Below are positions 1 to 7,555 of a stretch of 64,000 nt of DNA, piece by piece. The DNA lies in the NCBI RefSeq assembly GCF_000186225.1, contig NC_014933.1:1426001-1490000 (forward strand), in the 5' to 3' direction. The first letter of the stretch is position 1, and every line of letters begins with the position of its first letter. The notes beneath the pieces were generated by a model. It did not search any database and was not told where the DNA came from. It was given only the letters and a program-made list of their open reading frames with translations. Made by a program: the position numbers and the translations under genes. The stretch is from Bacteroides helcogenes P 36-108 (GTDB taxonomy: Bacteria; Bacteroidota; Bacteroidia; Bacteroidales; Bacteroidaceae).

Positions 1-57
1 AAGAAGCTTGTGGCACTGTATGGGCAAATGTGGAAACTTGTGGAATCTGTGGAGTGA
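1..57 (+). CDS. C-terminal end of an unidentified gene (cut by window start)
   Basis: Frame 1 is open from the first base to a TGA at 55-57 and would encode an 18-residue tail ending LVESVE. A perfect inverted repeat begins at the stop codon (57-79), which is where a 3' end would be expected. The rest of the gene lies outside the window, so no function can be given. The stretch is short enough to be open by chance. Confidence 0.35.
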   Translation, partial: KKLVALYGQMWKLVESVE

Positions 58-79
58 AGTGTGGAATAATTCCACACTT
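57..79. terminator. Inverted repeat between two gene ends, possible terminator
   Basis: Perfect 10-bp arms (AAGTGTGGAA / TTCCACACTT) flank a 3-bp loop. The repeat sits between the putative stop at 55-57 on the plus strand and the 3' end of the response regulator gene at 110 on the minus strand. There is no T run on either side, so the terminator call is by position and symmetry only. Confidence 0.35.
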
Positions 80-109
80 CTATGGATGATGGGATTGGGT
101 ATCGCTTTA

Positions 110-1471
110 TTAACTATCTATTTCGTATAACTTCAATTTGTTGTACAAGGTTTTCCGATCAATTCCCAATAGTAGTGCAGCACGGCTTTTGTTATTGCCT
201 GTCTGACGAAGGGCTTCAATGATATGTTGTTTTTCTGTTTCCTCGTTGCGAAGGGGAATCCCTGTAAAAGAGGGGGGGGATTCCTGCAAGTCACTCAGCT
301 CATCCGGAGTGATGAACCTGCCTTGTGCCAACAAAGTGGCACGACGCACAATGTTCTTCATCTGGCGCAGATTACCGGGCCAATGGTACTCCATCAAAGC
401 TCTGGAGGCCTTGTCGTCAAAACCGGTCAGGTGTTTGTCCATTTCGCGATTCGCCTGGTCAAGGAAGAAGTTGGCAAAGAGCAGAATATCTTCGCGGCGA
501 TCCTTCAATTGAGGCATGCGTAGGGTAAACTCGTTGATGCGGTGATAAAGGTCTTCACGGAATGTACCTTTTTCAATGGCTTGTTCCAGATTCTCATTGG
601 TAGCTGTAACCAGACGTACATCTACCTGTATCTCTTTGGTCGATCCTACGGGACGTATCTTGCGTTCCTGTAAGGCGCGGAGCAACTGAATTTGTACTTC
701 ATAACTCAAATTCCCCACTTCGTCAAGAAAGATGGTTCCGCCATTGGCGGCAACAAAAGCACCGGTTTTGTCAGTCAATGCACCGGTAAACGCTCCTTTC
801 ACGTGACCAAAGAATTCCGAAGCCGCTAATTCTTTAGGAATGGAGCCGCAGTCAATGGCAATAAATGGCTGGCTTGAGCGTTTACTGAGTTGGTGAATGC
901 GATGGGCCACATATTCTTTTCCTGTTCCGCTGGCCCCGTTGATGAGCACGGACATATTGGTAGGGGAAACCAGCTTCACATAATTGTAGAGTTGCTTGGC
1001 AGCATCACTCTCACCTTCCAAATACTCCGAAGGTGCAGAAGTACCCGTCACATCCTTTGGGGCAGTATTCTCCACTTCTTCCGGGTGCATGGTTTGCTTT
1101 GAAGTATCAGATGGGGTGTTCAGGGCTTCATGTATTTTCTTCAATAGTTCATCCGGATTCACAGGCTTGGCTATATAATCACGAGCGCCAAGCTTCATGG
1201 TTTGCACGGCAGATTGTATATCCGCATATCCTGTCATGATGATAAGTGGTATTTGCAAGTTGCGTTCACTCAACCATTTCAGGAGGTCAATACCATCCTT
1301 GTCGGGCAGACGCAAATCGGATAATATTAACTCTACACGCTCTGTCTCAATATGTTTTTGAGCGCGGGCAATGCTGCTGGCGGATGTTACCTGAAAGCCT
1401 TTTTTACCAAGCCACGTTTTAAGCATCATACCGTAAGTAATATCGTCTTCTACGATTAATATAGATCTCAT
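110..1471 (-). CDS. Sigma54-dependent response regulator, NtrC family
   Basis: This is a cytoplasmic two-component transcription activator of 453 residues with the standard three-domain order. The receiver domain (about 1-115) has the phospho-acceptor D52 in ILSDLRLPD and the switch lysine K102 in AKP. The AAA+ domain (about 150-380) carries Walker A GASGTGKE (179-186), the sigma54-contacting loop GAFTGA (226-231) and Walker B GGTIFLDE (244-251). A Fis-type helix-turn-helix ends the protein (about 410-450). All key residues are present, so it should activate RpoN-dependent promoters on phosphorylation. The hybrid histidine kinase at 5012-7246, which ends in an Hpt domain, is the nearest candidate phosphate donor; that link is inference. 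It is divergent from the cyclophilin operon. Confidence 0.95.
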   Translation of the reverse strand: MRSILIVEDDITYGMMLKTWLGKKGFQVTSASSIARAQKHIETERVELILSDLRLPDKDGIDLLKWLSERNLQIPLIIMTGYADIQSAVQTMKLGARDYIAKPVNPDELLKKIHEALNTPSDTSKQTMHPEEVENTAPKDVTGTSAPSEYLEGESDAAKQLYNYVKLVSPTNMSVLINGASGTGKEYVAHRIHQLSKRSSQPFIAIDCGSIPKELAASEFFGHVKGAFTGALTDKTGAFVAANGGTIFLDEVGNLSYEVQIQLLRALQERKIRPVGSTKEIQVDVRLVTATNENLEQAIEKGTFREDLYHRINEFTLRMPQLKDRREDILLFANFFLDQANREMDKHLTGFDDKASRALMEYHWPGNLRQMKNIVRRATLLAQGRFITPDELSDLQESPPSFTGIPLRNEETEKQHIIEALRQTGNNKSRAALLLGIDRKTLYNKLKLYEIDS

Positions 1472-1501
1472 TACCTTTGCGTTTTTTCTCTTTTAATAAG
1501 A

Positions 1502-1509
1502 CAAAGGTA
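1502..1509 (-). promoter_or_regulatory. Bacteroides -7 element for the response regulator
   Basis: The minus strand reads TACCTTTG, an exact match to the Bacteroides -7 consensus TAnnTTTG, about 30 bp upstream of the regulator start at 1471. No clear TTTG -33 box is visible at the usual spacing. Confidence 0.55.
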
Positions 1510-1530
1510 AGCGGTTTTGCCTGAAAATCG

Positions 1531-1538
1531 TATATTTG
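1531..1538 (+). promoter_or_regulatory. Bacteroides -7 element for the cyclophilin operon
   Basis: TATATTTG matches TAnnTTTG 28 bp upstream of the ATG at 1566. It is divergent from the response regulator promoter, so both transcripts start within about 40 bp of each other. Confidence 0.5.
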
Positions 1539-1565
1539 CAGGCTTAAATTAAACAAAAAAGGAAG

Positions 1566-2408
1566 ATGAAGAGAAATTTCGTAGTATTATTAACTATACT
1601 GATTTGTGGCCTGACCGGTTGTAAATCGGGACAAAAGAAAGATGGAAATATGGAAAGAGAAACAATGTTGAAAATTGAAACAAGTGTCGGTGATGTCATC
1701 GTGAAACTGTATAATGAAACTCCCAAACATCGTGACAATTTCATTAAGTTGGCAGAAGAAGGAGTATATGAAGGCACATTATTTCACCGCGTGATTAAGG
1801 ATTTTATGATACAGGCAGGTGATCCCGAATCAAAAAATGCTCCTAAAGGTAAGATGTTGGGGGCCGGTGATGTTGGTTATACTCTCCCGGCGGAATTTGT
1901 TTATCCGAAGTATTTTCATAAAAAGGGAGCTTTGTCTGCTGCACGTCAGGGAGATAATGTGAATCCGAAAAAAGAATCATCCGGCTGTCAGTTCTATATC
2001 GTAACGGGGAAAGTGTACAGTGATTCCACTTTGCTGGGCATGGAGCAACAGATGAATCAAATGCGTCTGAATAATGCCTTTCAGGCATTGGCTCAGAAGC
2101 ATACGAAGGAAATTTACAAGATGCGTAAGGCCGGTGACCAAGATGGATTGATGAACCTGCAAGATTCGTTGATTGCGCAGGCTGAGGCTCAGGTTGCCGG
2201 AGAGCCGGAATTCCGTTTCACTCCGGAGCAGGTGAAAGCCTACACCACAGTTGGTGGTACTCCTCATCTGGATGGAGAATATACCGTGTTCGGTGAAGTG
2301 ATAGAGGGAATGGAGGTTGTTGATCGGATTCAGAAGATGAAAACCGACCGTAGTGATCGTCCGGAAGAAGATGTTGTAATAAAGAAGGTGACTGTCATTG
2401 AAGATTAA
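1566..2408 (+). CDS. Peptidylprolyl isomerase (cyclophilin), lipoprotein
   Basis: This 280-residue protein is a cis-trans prolyl isomerase that helps proteins fold outside the cytoplasm. The N-terminus has a short basic segment, a hydrophobic core and a lipobox ending LTGC, so it should be lipid-anchored. The cyclophilin fold follows, with the characteristic FHRVIKDFMIQAGDP segment near residue 80 and the GCQFYIVTGK strand near 140. A charged, helix-prone insertion (about 155-215) interrupts the fold before the closing FGEVIEGMEVVDRI block, making the protein about 100 residues longer than a minimal cyclophilin. It is the first gene of an operon; its stop overlaps the next start by 11 bp, suggesting translational coupling to the M16 protease. 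Confidence 0.93.
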   Translation: MKRNFVVLLTILICGLTGCKSGQKKDGNMERETMLKIETSVGDVIVKLYNETPKHRDNFIKLAEEGVYEGTLFHRVIKDFMIQAGDPESKNAPKGKMLGAGDVGYTLPAEFVYPKYFHKKGALSAARQGDNVNPKKESSGCQFYIVTGKVYSDSTLLGMEQQMNQMRLNNAFQALAQKHTKEIYKMRKAGDQDGLMNLQDSLIAQAEAQVAGEPEFRFTPEQVKAYTTVGGTPHLDGEYTVFGEVIEGMEVVDRIQKMKTDRSDRPEEDVVIKKVTVIED

Positions 2409-3633
2409 TAAAAAGACGTTGGACAACGGTTTGCGGCTGGTACATCATCAAGACGGCAGCACGCAAATGGTTGCACTGAATATTGTTTATGATGTGGGTG
2501 CTCGTGACGAGCATCCCGATCATACGGGTTTTGCCCATTTGTTCGAGCATCTGATGTTCGGTGGTTCTGTAAATGTCCCGGATTATGATGCTCCTTTGCA
2601 GTTGGCAGGTGGAGAAAATAATGCATGGACCAACAATGATATCACCAACTATTACCTCACAGTCCCCAAGCCGAATGTGGAAACGGGTTTCTGGTTGGAG
2701 TCCGACCGCATGCTGGAACTTGCTTTTGATGAGCAGAGCCTCGAAGTACAGCGTGGAGTGGTGATGGAAGAATTCAAACAGCGTTGTCTGAATCAGCCTT
2801 ATGGAGATGTGGGGCATCTTTTGCGCCCTTTGGCATATAAAGTGCATCCTTATCGTTGGCCGACTATCGGCAAGGAGCTTTCACATATTGCCAATGCTAC
2901 GTTGGATGAGGTAAAATCATTCTTTTATCGTTTTTACGCACCGAATAATGCAGTGCTGGCTGTTACCGGAGACATCTCATGGGAGGAAACCGTCAGGCTG
3001 ACCGAAAAATGGTTTGCACCCGTTCCACGGAGAAACGTTCCTTTGAGGCAATTGCCTTGTGAGCCGATACAGACGGAAGAATACCGCCTGGTTGCAGAGC
3101 GCAATGTTCCGCTTGATGCCTTGTTCATGGCTTACCACATGTGTAGCCGTGAGAATCCCGATTATTACGCATTTGATATTCTTTCGGATATTCTCAGCAA
3201 TGGGCGATCCAGCCGTTTGAACCGCCGTTTGGTGCAGGAACTGAATATTTTTTCCAGTCTGGATGCTTATATTTCGGGTACGCGGGATGCAGGTTTGCTG
3301 CATATCAGTGGTAAACCGGCAGCAGGGGTATCATTGGAGCAGGCAGAAGCGGCGGTGCGGAATGAACTGGATAGACTGAAAAACTCTCTTGTAGAGCCGC
3401 AGGAGCTGGAGAAGGTTAAGAATAAGTTTGAATCCACACAGATATTCGGAAATATCAATTATCTGAATGTTGCTACAAATCTTGCATGGTATGAATTGAC
3501 CGGACAAGCCGAGGACATTGACCGTGAAGTGGATAATTACCGTTCTGTGACGGCAGAACAACTTCACACGGTGGCGCAGCAGACTTTCCGTGAGGAAAAC
3601 AGTGCAGTATTGTATTATAAAAAACAGAATTGA
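2398..3633 (+). CDS. M16 family zinc peptidase
   Basis: This 411-residue protein belongs to the pitrilysin/processing-peptidase family. The inverted zinc motif HxxEH is HLFEH at residues 47-51, and the downstream EVQRGVVMEE block (about 116-125) supplies the likely third metal ligand. The length fits a single two-domain M16 unit (M16 and M16_C). No signal peptide is apparent at the chosen start. That start is a TTG at 2398 inside the last codons of the cyclophilin gene; the first in-frame ATG lies well inside the conserved N-terminus, so TTG with coupling is the best reading. It is followed 4 bp later by the MATE gene. Confidence 0.88.
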   Translation: MKINKKTLDNGLRLVHHQDGSTQMVALNIVYDVGARDEHPDHTGFAHLFEHLMFGGSVNVPDYDAPLQLAGGENNAWTNNDITNYYLTVPKPNVETGFWLESDRMLELAFDEQSLEVQRGVVMEEFKQRCLNQPYGDVGHLLRPLAYKVHPYRWPTIGKELSHIANATLDEVKSFFYRFYAPNNAVLAVTGDISWEETVRLTEKWFAPVPRRNVPLRQLPCEPIQTEEYRLVAERNVPLDALFMAYHMCSRENPDYYAFDILSDILSNGRSSRLNRRLVQELNIFSSLDAYISGTRDAGLLHISGKPAAGVSLEQAEAAVRNELDRLKNSLVEPQELEKVKNKFESTQIFGNINYLNVATNLAWYELTGQAEDIDREVDNYRSVTAEQLHTVAQQTFREENSAVLYYKKQN

Positions 3634-3637
3634 ATCT

Positions 3638-4984
3638 ATGAGGACTTTCTACGAATCATATAAGCGGCATTATAAGGCTTTGTTCCTTTTGGGGCTTCCC
3701 ATTGTTATCGGACAGGTCGGTGTCATTGTACTTGGATTTGCAGATACGCTTATGATCGGACATCACAGCACCGAGGAGTTGGCGGCTGCGTCTTTTGTAA
3801 ATAATGTATTTACTCTTTGCATCATTTTCAGCACAGGCTTCAGCTATGGGCTGACTCCTGTCGTGGGTGGCTTTTATGGCAACCGTCGTTTTGCCGAGGC
3901 AGGTCAGGCATTGCGCTCCAGTCTGGTAGCCAATGTGTTGGTGGCATTGTTGCTGACCTTCATCATGACGGCTGTATATTTCAATGTTGATCGTCTGGGG
4001 CAGCCTGAGGAACTGATGCCTCTGATAAGGCCCTACTTTTTGGTATTACTTGCTTCGTTGGTATTTGTCATGTTGTTCAATGGTTTCAAACAATTTACGG
4101 ACGGTATTACCGATACCAAAACGGCTATGTGGATATTACTGGGCGGAAATGCACTTAATATTGCCGGCAATTATATCCTTATCAATGGTAAGCTGGGATT
4201 TCCTGAACTTGGTTTGCTTGGTGCGGGCATCAGTACACTGTTTTCCCGTATTGTCATGGTTGTGGTGTTTGCGCTGATTGTTCTTCGTGGTCGCCGTTTT
4301 ATCCGTTACCGTATAGGCTTCTTTCGTTTGGGATGGTCACAGCCGCTTTTCAGGCAGCTTAATGCTTTGGGATGGCCTGTCGGTTTGCAGATGGGGATGG
4401 AAACGGCTTCTTTCAGTTTAAGTGCCATCATGGTGGGATGGTTGGGTACTATTGCCTTGGCGTCACATCAGGTTATGCTTACCATTTCGCAGTTCACCTT
4501 CATGATGTATTATGGCATGGGGGCGGCGGTAGCTGTCCGTGTGAGTAATTTCAAGGGGCAGGGTGACATGCAGAATGCACGCCGATCGGCATTTGCCGGT
4601 TTCCATCTGATGCTTTGTATGGAAATGGTATTGCTTAGCATCGTCTTCTCTTTGCGCGATCAAATGGGAGGCTGGTTTACCGATAGTGCGGAGGTGACTG
4701 CGGCGGTGTCGGCATTATTCTTTCCTTTCCTTATTTACCAGTTTGGTGACGGTTTGCAAATTAATTTTGCTAATGCGTTGCGTGGTATCTCTGATGTGAA
4801 ACCTATGATGGTCATAGCATTCATATCTTATTTTATTATATCTTTGCCCGTAGGATACCTTTGCGGTTTCGTATTAGGCTGGGGATTGGTCGGCGTATGG
4901 ATGGCGTTCCCGTTTGGTCTGACCAGTGCCGGTCTGATGCTGTGGCTGCGGTTCCGCTATAAAACCAGACAAAGAATGTGTTAG
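3638..4984 (+). CDS. MATE family efflux transporter
   Basis: This is a 448-residue inner-membrane protein with about twelve hydrophobic segments and the MATE-type opening LFLLGLPIVIGQVGVIVLGFADTLMIG split over the first helices. Members export cationic drugs or metabolites using a Na+ or H+ gradient; the substrate here cannot be told. The ATG at 3638 is preferred over an upstream in-frame start at 3590, because 3590 lies inside the protease gene and adds a hydrophilic tail absent from the family. It lies 4 bp after the protease stop and 27 bp before the kinase gene, in the same operon. Confidence 0.9.
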   Translation: MRTFYESYKRHYKALFLLGLPIVIGQVGVIVLGFADTLMIGHHSTEELAAASFVNNVFTLCIIFSTGFSYGLTPVVGGFYGNRRFAEAGQALRSSLVANVLVALLLTFIMTAVYFNVDRLGQPEELMPLIRPYFLVLLASLVFVMLFNGFKQFTDGITDTKTAMWILLGGNALNIAGNYILINGKLGFPELGLLGAGISTLFSRIVMVVVFALIVLRGRRFIRYRIGFFRLGWSQPLFRQLNALGWPVGLQMGMETASFSLSAIMVGWLGTIALASHQVMLTISQFTFMMYYGMGAAVAVRVSNFKGQGDMQNARRSAFAGFHLMLCMEMVLLSIVFSLRDQMGGWFTDSAEVTAAVSALFFPFLIYQFGDGLQINFANALRGISDVKPMMVIAFISYFIISLPVGYLCGFVLGWGLVGVWMAFPFGLTSAGLMLWLRFRYKTRQRMC

Positions 4985-5011
4985 AGGAAGCCTTTACCGC
5001 CTTGTATAGTT

Positions 5012-7246
5012 ATGAATAGTGTCTCTAAAGTTAAGATTGCCGCAGGATATACTTTGTTGCTTGCGGTTATGTTTTCTTCCCTTTTCTTCGTGCATCGGGA
5101 AATGGAAAACCTTATGCTTTCCGATGACAGGGATATACAATGGACGGACAGTCTGCTCACCCTTTTGCGGGAGAAAGACACCAATACTATCCGCATGTTG
5201 CGTACGTTGAGCGAGGCGAACGACAGCATGGTCTCTACCAGTGACATTGAGCATATCATAGCTCAGCAGGATTCGGCTGTTGCCCGGCAGCGTGTGCAGC
5301 ACCGCATTATTACCCATCGTGACACAGTGGTTACGCGTCCTAAAAAGAAAGGCTTCTTCCGTCGTTTGGGTGAGGTCTTCGCACCTCCGAAGAAAGATAC
5401 GGCTATCCAGGTAAAGACCTCCCTTGAATTTGCCACCGACACGGTTATTGCGCCTTATAATCCGGCGGACTCCCTGCATGAGAAGTTGCGTGCTGTGACT
5501 CAGCAAAAGAAGGCGGTGAATACGGTTGTGCAACGGCGTAAGCTTAGGCTGCAACGCCTTGATCATGTGCTGACAGCACGCATAGACAGCCTGCTGAAAG
5601 ATTATGAAACCGAAACCTTGTCGCGTGCACGGCAAGAGGCGGAATATCAGCAGACAGTACGCCACCGTTCTGCCCGCATTATCGGAGGCATTGCCGTGGG
5701 AGCTTTATTACTGTCGGCGTTCTTCCTCATTGTTATAGGGCGGGATGTCACCCGCAGCAACCGATATCGCCGTGAGTTGGAGGAGGCACGCCACCGGGCT
5801 GAAAACCTGCTGGCGACACGCGAAAAGCTGATGCTTGCCATTACTCATGACTTTAAAGCTCCGCTTGGCTCTATCATGGGGTATGCCGACCTGCTTTCAC
5901 GCCTCACGGTGGATGAACGCCAGCGCTTCTATCTGGATAATATGAAGACTTCTTCGGAACATTTATTGAAGCTGGTGGTTGATTTGCTTGATTTTCATCG
6001 TCTTGATCTTCATAAGGCGGAGGTAAACCGGGTTTCCTTTTACCCTTTCCGGCTGCTTGAAGAAATATGTGTCAGCTTTGAGCCGTTGACTTCTGCCAAA
6101 GGTTTGACATTGAAATATGAGTTTGCTCCTGAGCTGAACTCTACCTTTATATCCGATCCTCTGCGCTTGCGTCAGATTATCAATAACCTGTTTTCAAATG
6201 CCGTGAAATTTACGGATCAAGGCTGCATCACGATGGCGGCGCGTTATGAAAACAGAAGGCTTGTTGTGTCCATAGCAGATACCGGCAAAGGTATGGAGCC
6301 TGCCGACCGTGAGCGTATTTTCCAAGAGTTTACCCGTTTGCCCGGAGCACAGGGCAAAGAAGGATTTGGCCTTGGATTATCCATTGTCCGTATGCTGGTA
6401 CAATTGCTTGAGGGAACGATTGAGGTGGACAGTGCTCCCGGCAAGGGGAGCACGTTTACATTAAGTGTCCCTATTTATCCCGTAAGGAGAGGAGATGATG
6501 AAGAAATGAATGGGAGGAATGAAGGGCCGGACTATGCCGCAGTGCCGCATGGCAACTCCTCACTGAAAAAAGTGCTTCTTATTGATGATGACCGCATACA
6601 GCTCACTTTTACTTCTGCAATGTTGTCCCAAAACGGCATTGCTTCTGTTTCCTGTTTGCAGGTGGATGAGTTGCTGGATGCCTTGCGTACAGAAACCTTT
6701 GATGTCCTTTTGTCCGACGTGCAGATGCCGGCTATCAACGGTTTCGATCTGCTGGATCTTCTTCGGGCCTCAAACATACCGCAAGCCCGTTCCATACCTG
6801 TGGTGGCAGTCACTGCCCGCAGTGATATGAAACGGGAAGAGTTCACAGAGCATGGTTTTGCCGGTTGTTTGCACAAGCCTTTCAGCATCCGCGATCTTTT
6901 TCGTGAGGTGGGTGGAGACTATGACTTTGCTATGCTTACCGCTTTTGCCGAGGACGACTCCGAAGCTGCGGAAGCTATCATGGAAAGTTTCGTTTCCGAG
7001 ACTCGGCTTAATGCGGACAGGTTACGGAAAGCCATAGAGGCATGTGATATGAGCGAAATAGCTGCTGTTTCCCACAAGATGCTGCCGGTTTTTACGCTTC
7101 TCAAGGCGGTAGAGCTTACTGCCCTGCTGCGTGAGTTGGAAGAGTCCCGTGACTTGCCGTTTGCAGAACCTGTTTGCCGGAAGGCACAGGCGGCACTTTC
7201 GTGCATTGAAGATTTGTTGAAGATGGCTGCCGCCCGTCATTCTTGA
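5012..7246 (+). CDS. Hybrid sensor histidine kinase with receiver and Hpt domains
   Basis: This 744-residue membrane phosphorelay protein has an N-terminal membrane segment (about 8-27), a periplasmic domain rich in coiled-coil-like charged sequence (about 28-220) and a second membrane segment (222-244). The HisKA domain has phospho-acceptor H279 in ITHDFKAPLG. The ATPase domain has N box around 388-397, DTGKG at 423-427 and GFGLG at 451-455. A receiver domain (519-635) has phospho-acceptor D569, and a C-terminal Hpt domain has H688 in the AVSHKM context. The His-Asp-His chain therefore ends ready to pass phosphate to a separate regulator; the NtrC-type regulator at 110-1471 is the obvious neighbour. 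The input signal is unknown. It is the last gene of the operon. Confidence 0.93.
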   Translation: MNSVSKVKIAAGYTLLLAVMFSSLFFVHREMENLMLSDDRDIQWTDSLLTLLREKDTNTIRMLRTLSEANDSMVSTSDIEHIIAQQDSAVARQRVQHRIITHRDTVVTRPKKKGFFRRLGEVFAPPKKDTAIQVKTSLEFATDTVIAPYNPADSLHEKLRAVTQQKKAVNTVVQRRKLRLQRLDHVLTARIDSLLKDYETETLSRARQEAEYQQTVRHRSARIIGGIAVGALLLSAFFLIVIGRDVTRSNRYRRELEEARHRAENLLATREKLMLAITHDFKAPLGSIMGYADLLSRLTVDERQRFYLDNMKTSSEHLLKLVVDLLDFHRLDLHKAEVNRVSFYPFRLLEEICVSFEPLTSAKGLTLKYEFAPELNSTFISDPLRLRQIINNLFSNAVKFTDQGCITMAARYENRRLVVSIADTGKGMEPADRERIFQEFTRLPGAQGKEGFGLGLSIVRMLVQLLEGTIEVDSAPGKGSTFTLSVPIYPVRRGDDEEMNGRNEGPDYAAVPHGNSSLKKVLLIDDDRIQLTFTSAMLSQNGIASVSCLQVDELLDALRTETFDVLLSDVQMPAINGFDLLDLLRASNIPQARSIPVVAVTARSDMKREEFTEHGFAGCLHKPFSIRDLFREVGGDYDFAMLTAFAEDDSEAAEAIMESFVSETRLNADRLRKAIEACDMSEIAAVSHKMLPVFTLLKAVELTALLRELEESRDLPFAEPVCRKAQAALSCIEDLLKMAAARHS

Positions 7247-7297
7247 TTCCTGTTCTTTTGCAGGAAAGCTCAATATCCTGATTCACTTATGCTTATT

Positions 7298-7347
7298 TTG
7301 CCAATGCTTGCCAACGGCTTGGCAACACTTAGACGGCAAGTTGGCAA
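7298..7347. repeat. Cluster of TTGCCAA / TTGGCAA heptamers
   Basis: The 309-bp gap 7247-7555 has no gene. It holds TTGCCAA at 7298-7304 and 7308-7314, and the complement TTGGCAA at 7319-7325 and 7341-7347. The inner pair forms a perfect 7-bp hairpin with a 4-base loop. A related arrangement lies at 47698-47727. There is no T run, so a terminator is not favoured. A weak promoter-like TTACTTTG at 7512-7519 precedes the TamB-like gene. Confidence 0.5.
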
Positions 7348-7555
7348 GGTGAACAAGATAAGGGGCATGAAGTGCTTCAGACTGACGATAAAGAGTAAGT
7401 CGGCTGAATACGATAATGATGTGATGCACATCGGGAGGCTGAAAAGGCAAAGCTGTTTAGGAGAATAATACTATTTTTATTCTTTTGGAACTATATGTCG
7501 CAAGAAATTGTTTACTTTGTAGGACATTTTAATATGATGACTGATTGATGTTCCG

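Noticed and set aside
11-26. Sigma54-like promoter TGGCAC-N5-GGGCA with GG-N10-GC spacing near a sigma54 regulator gene
   Set aside because: It lies within an open frame that ends at 55-57 and points toward the 3' end of the regulator gene, where it would only make antisense RNA. The -12 part also lacks TT.
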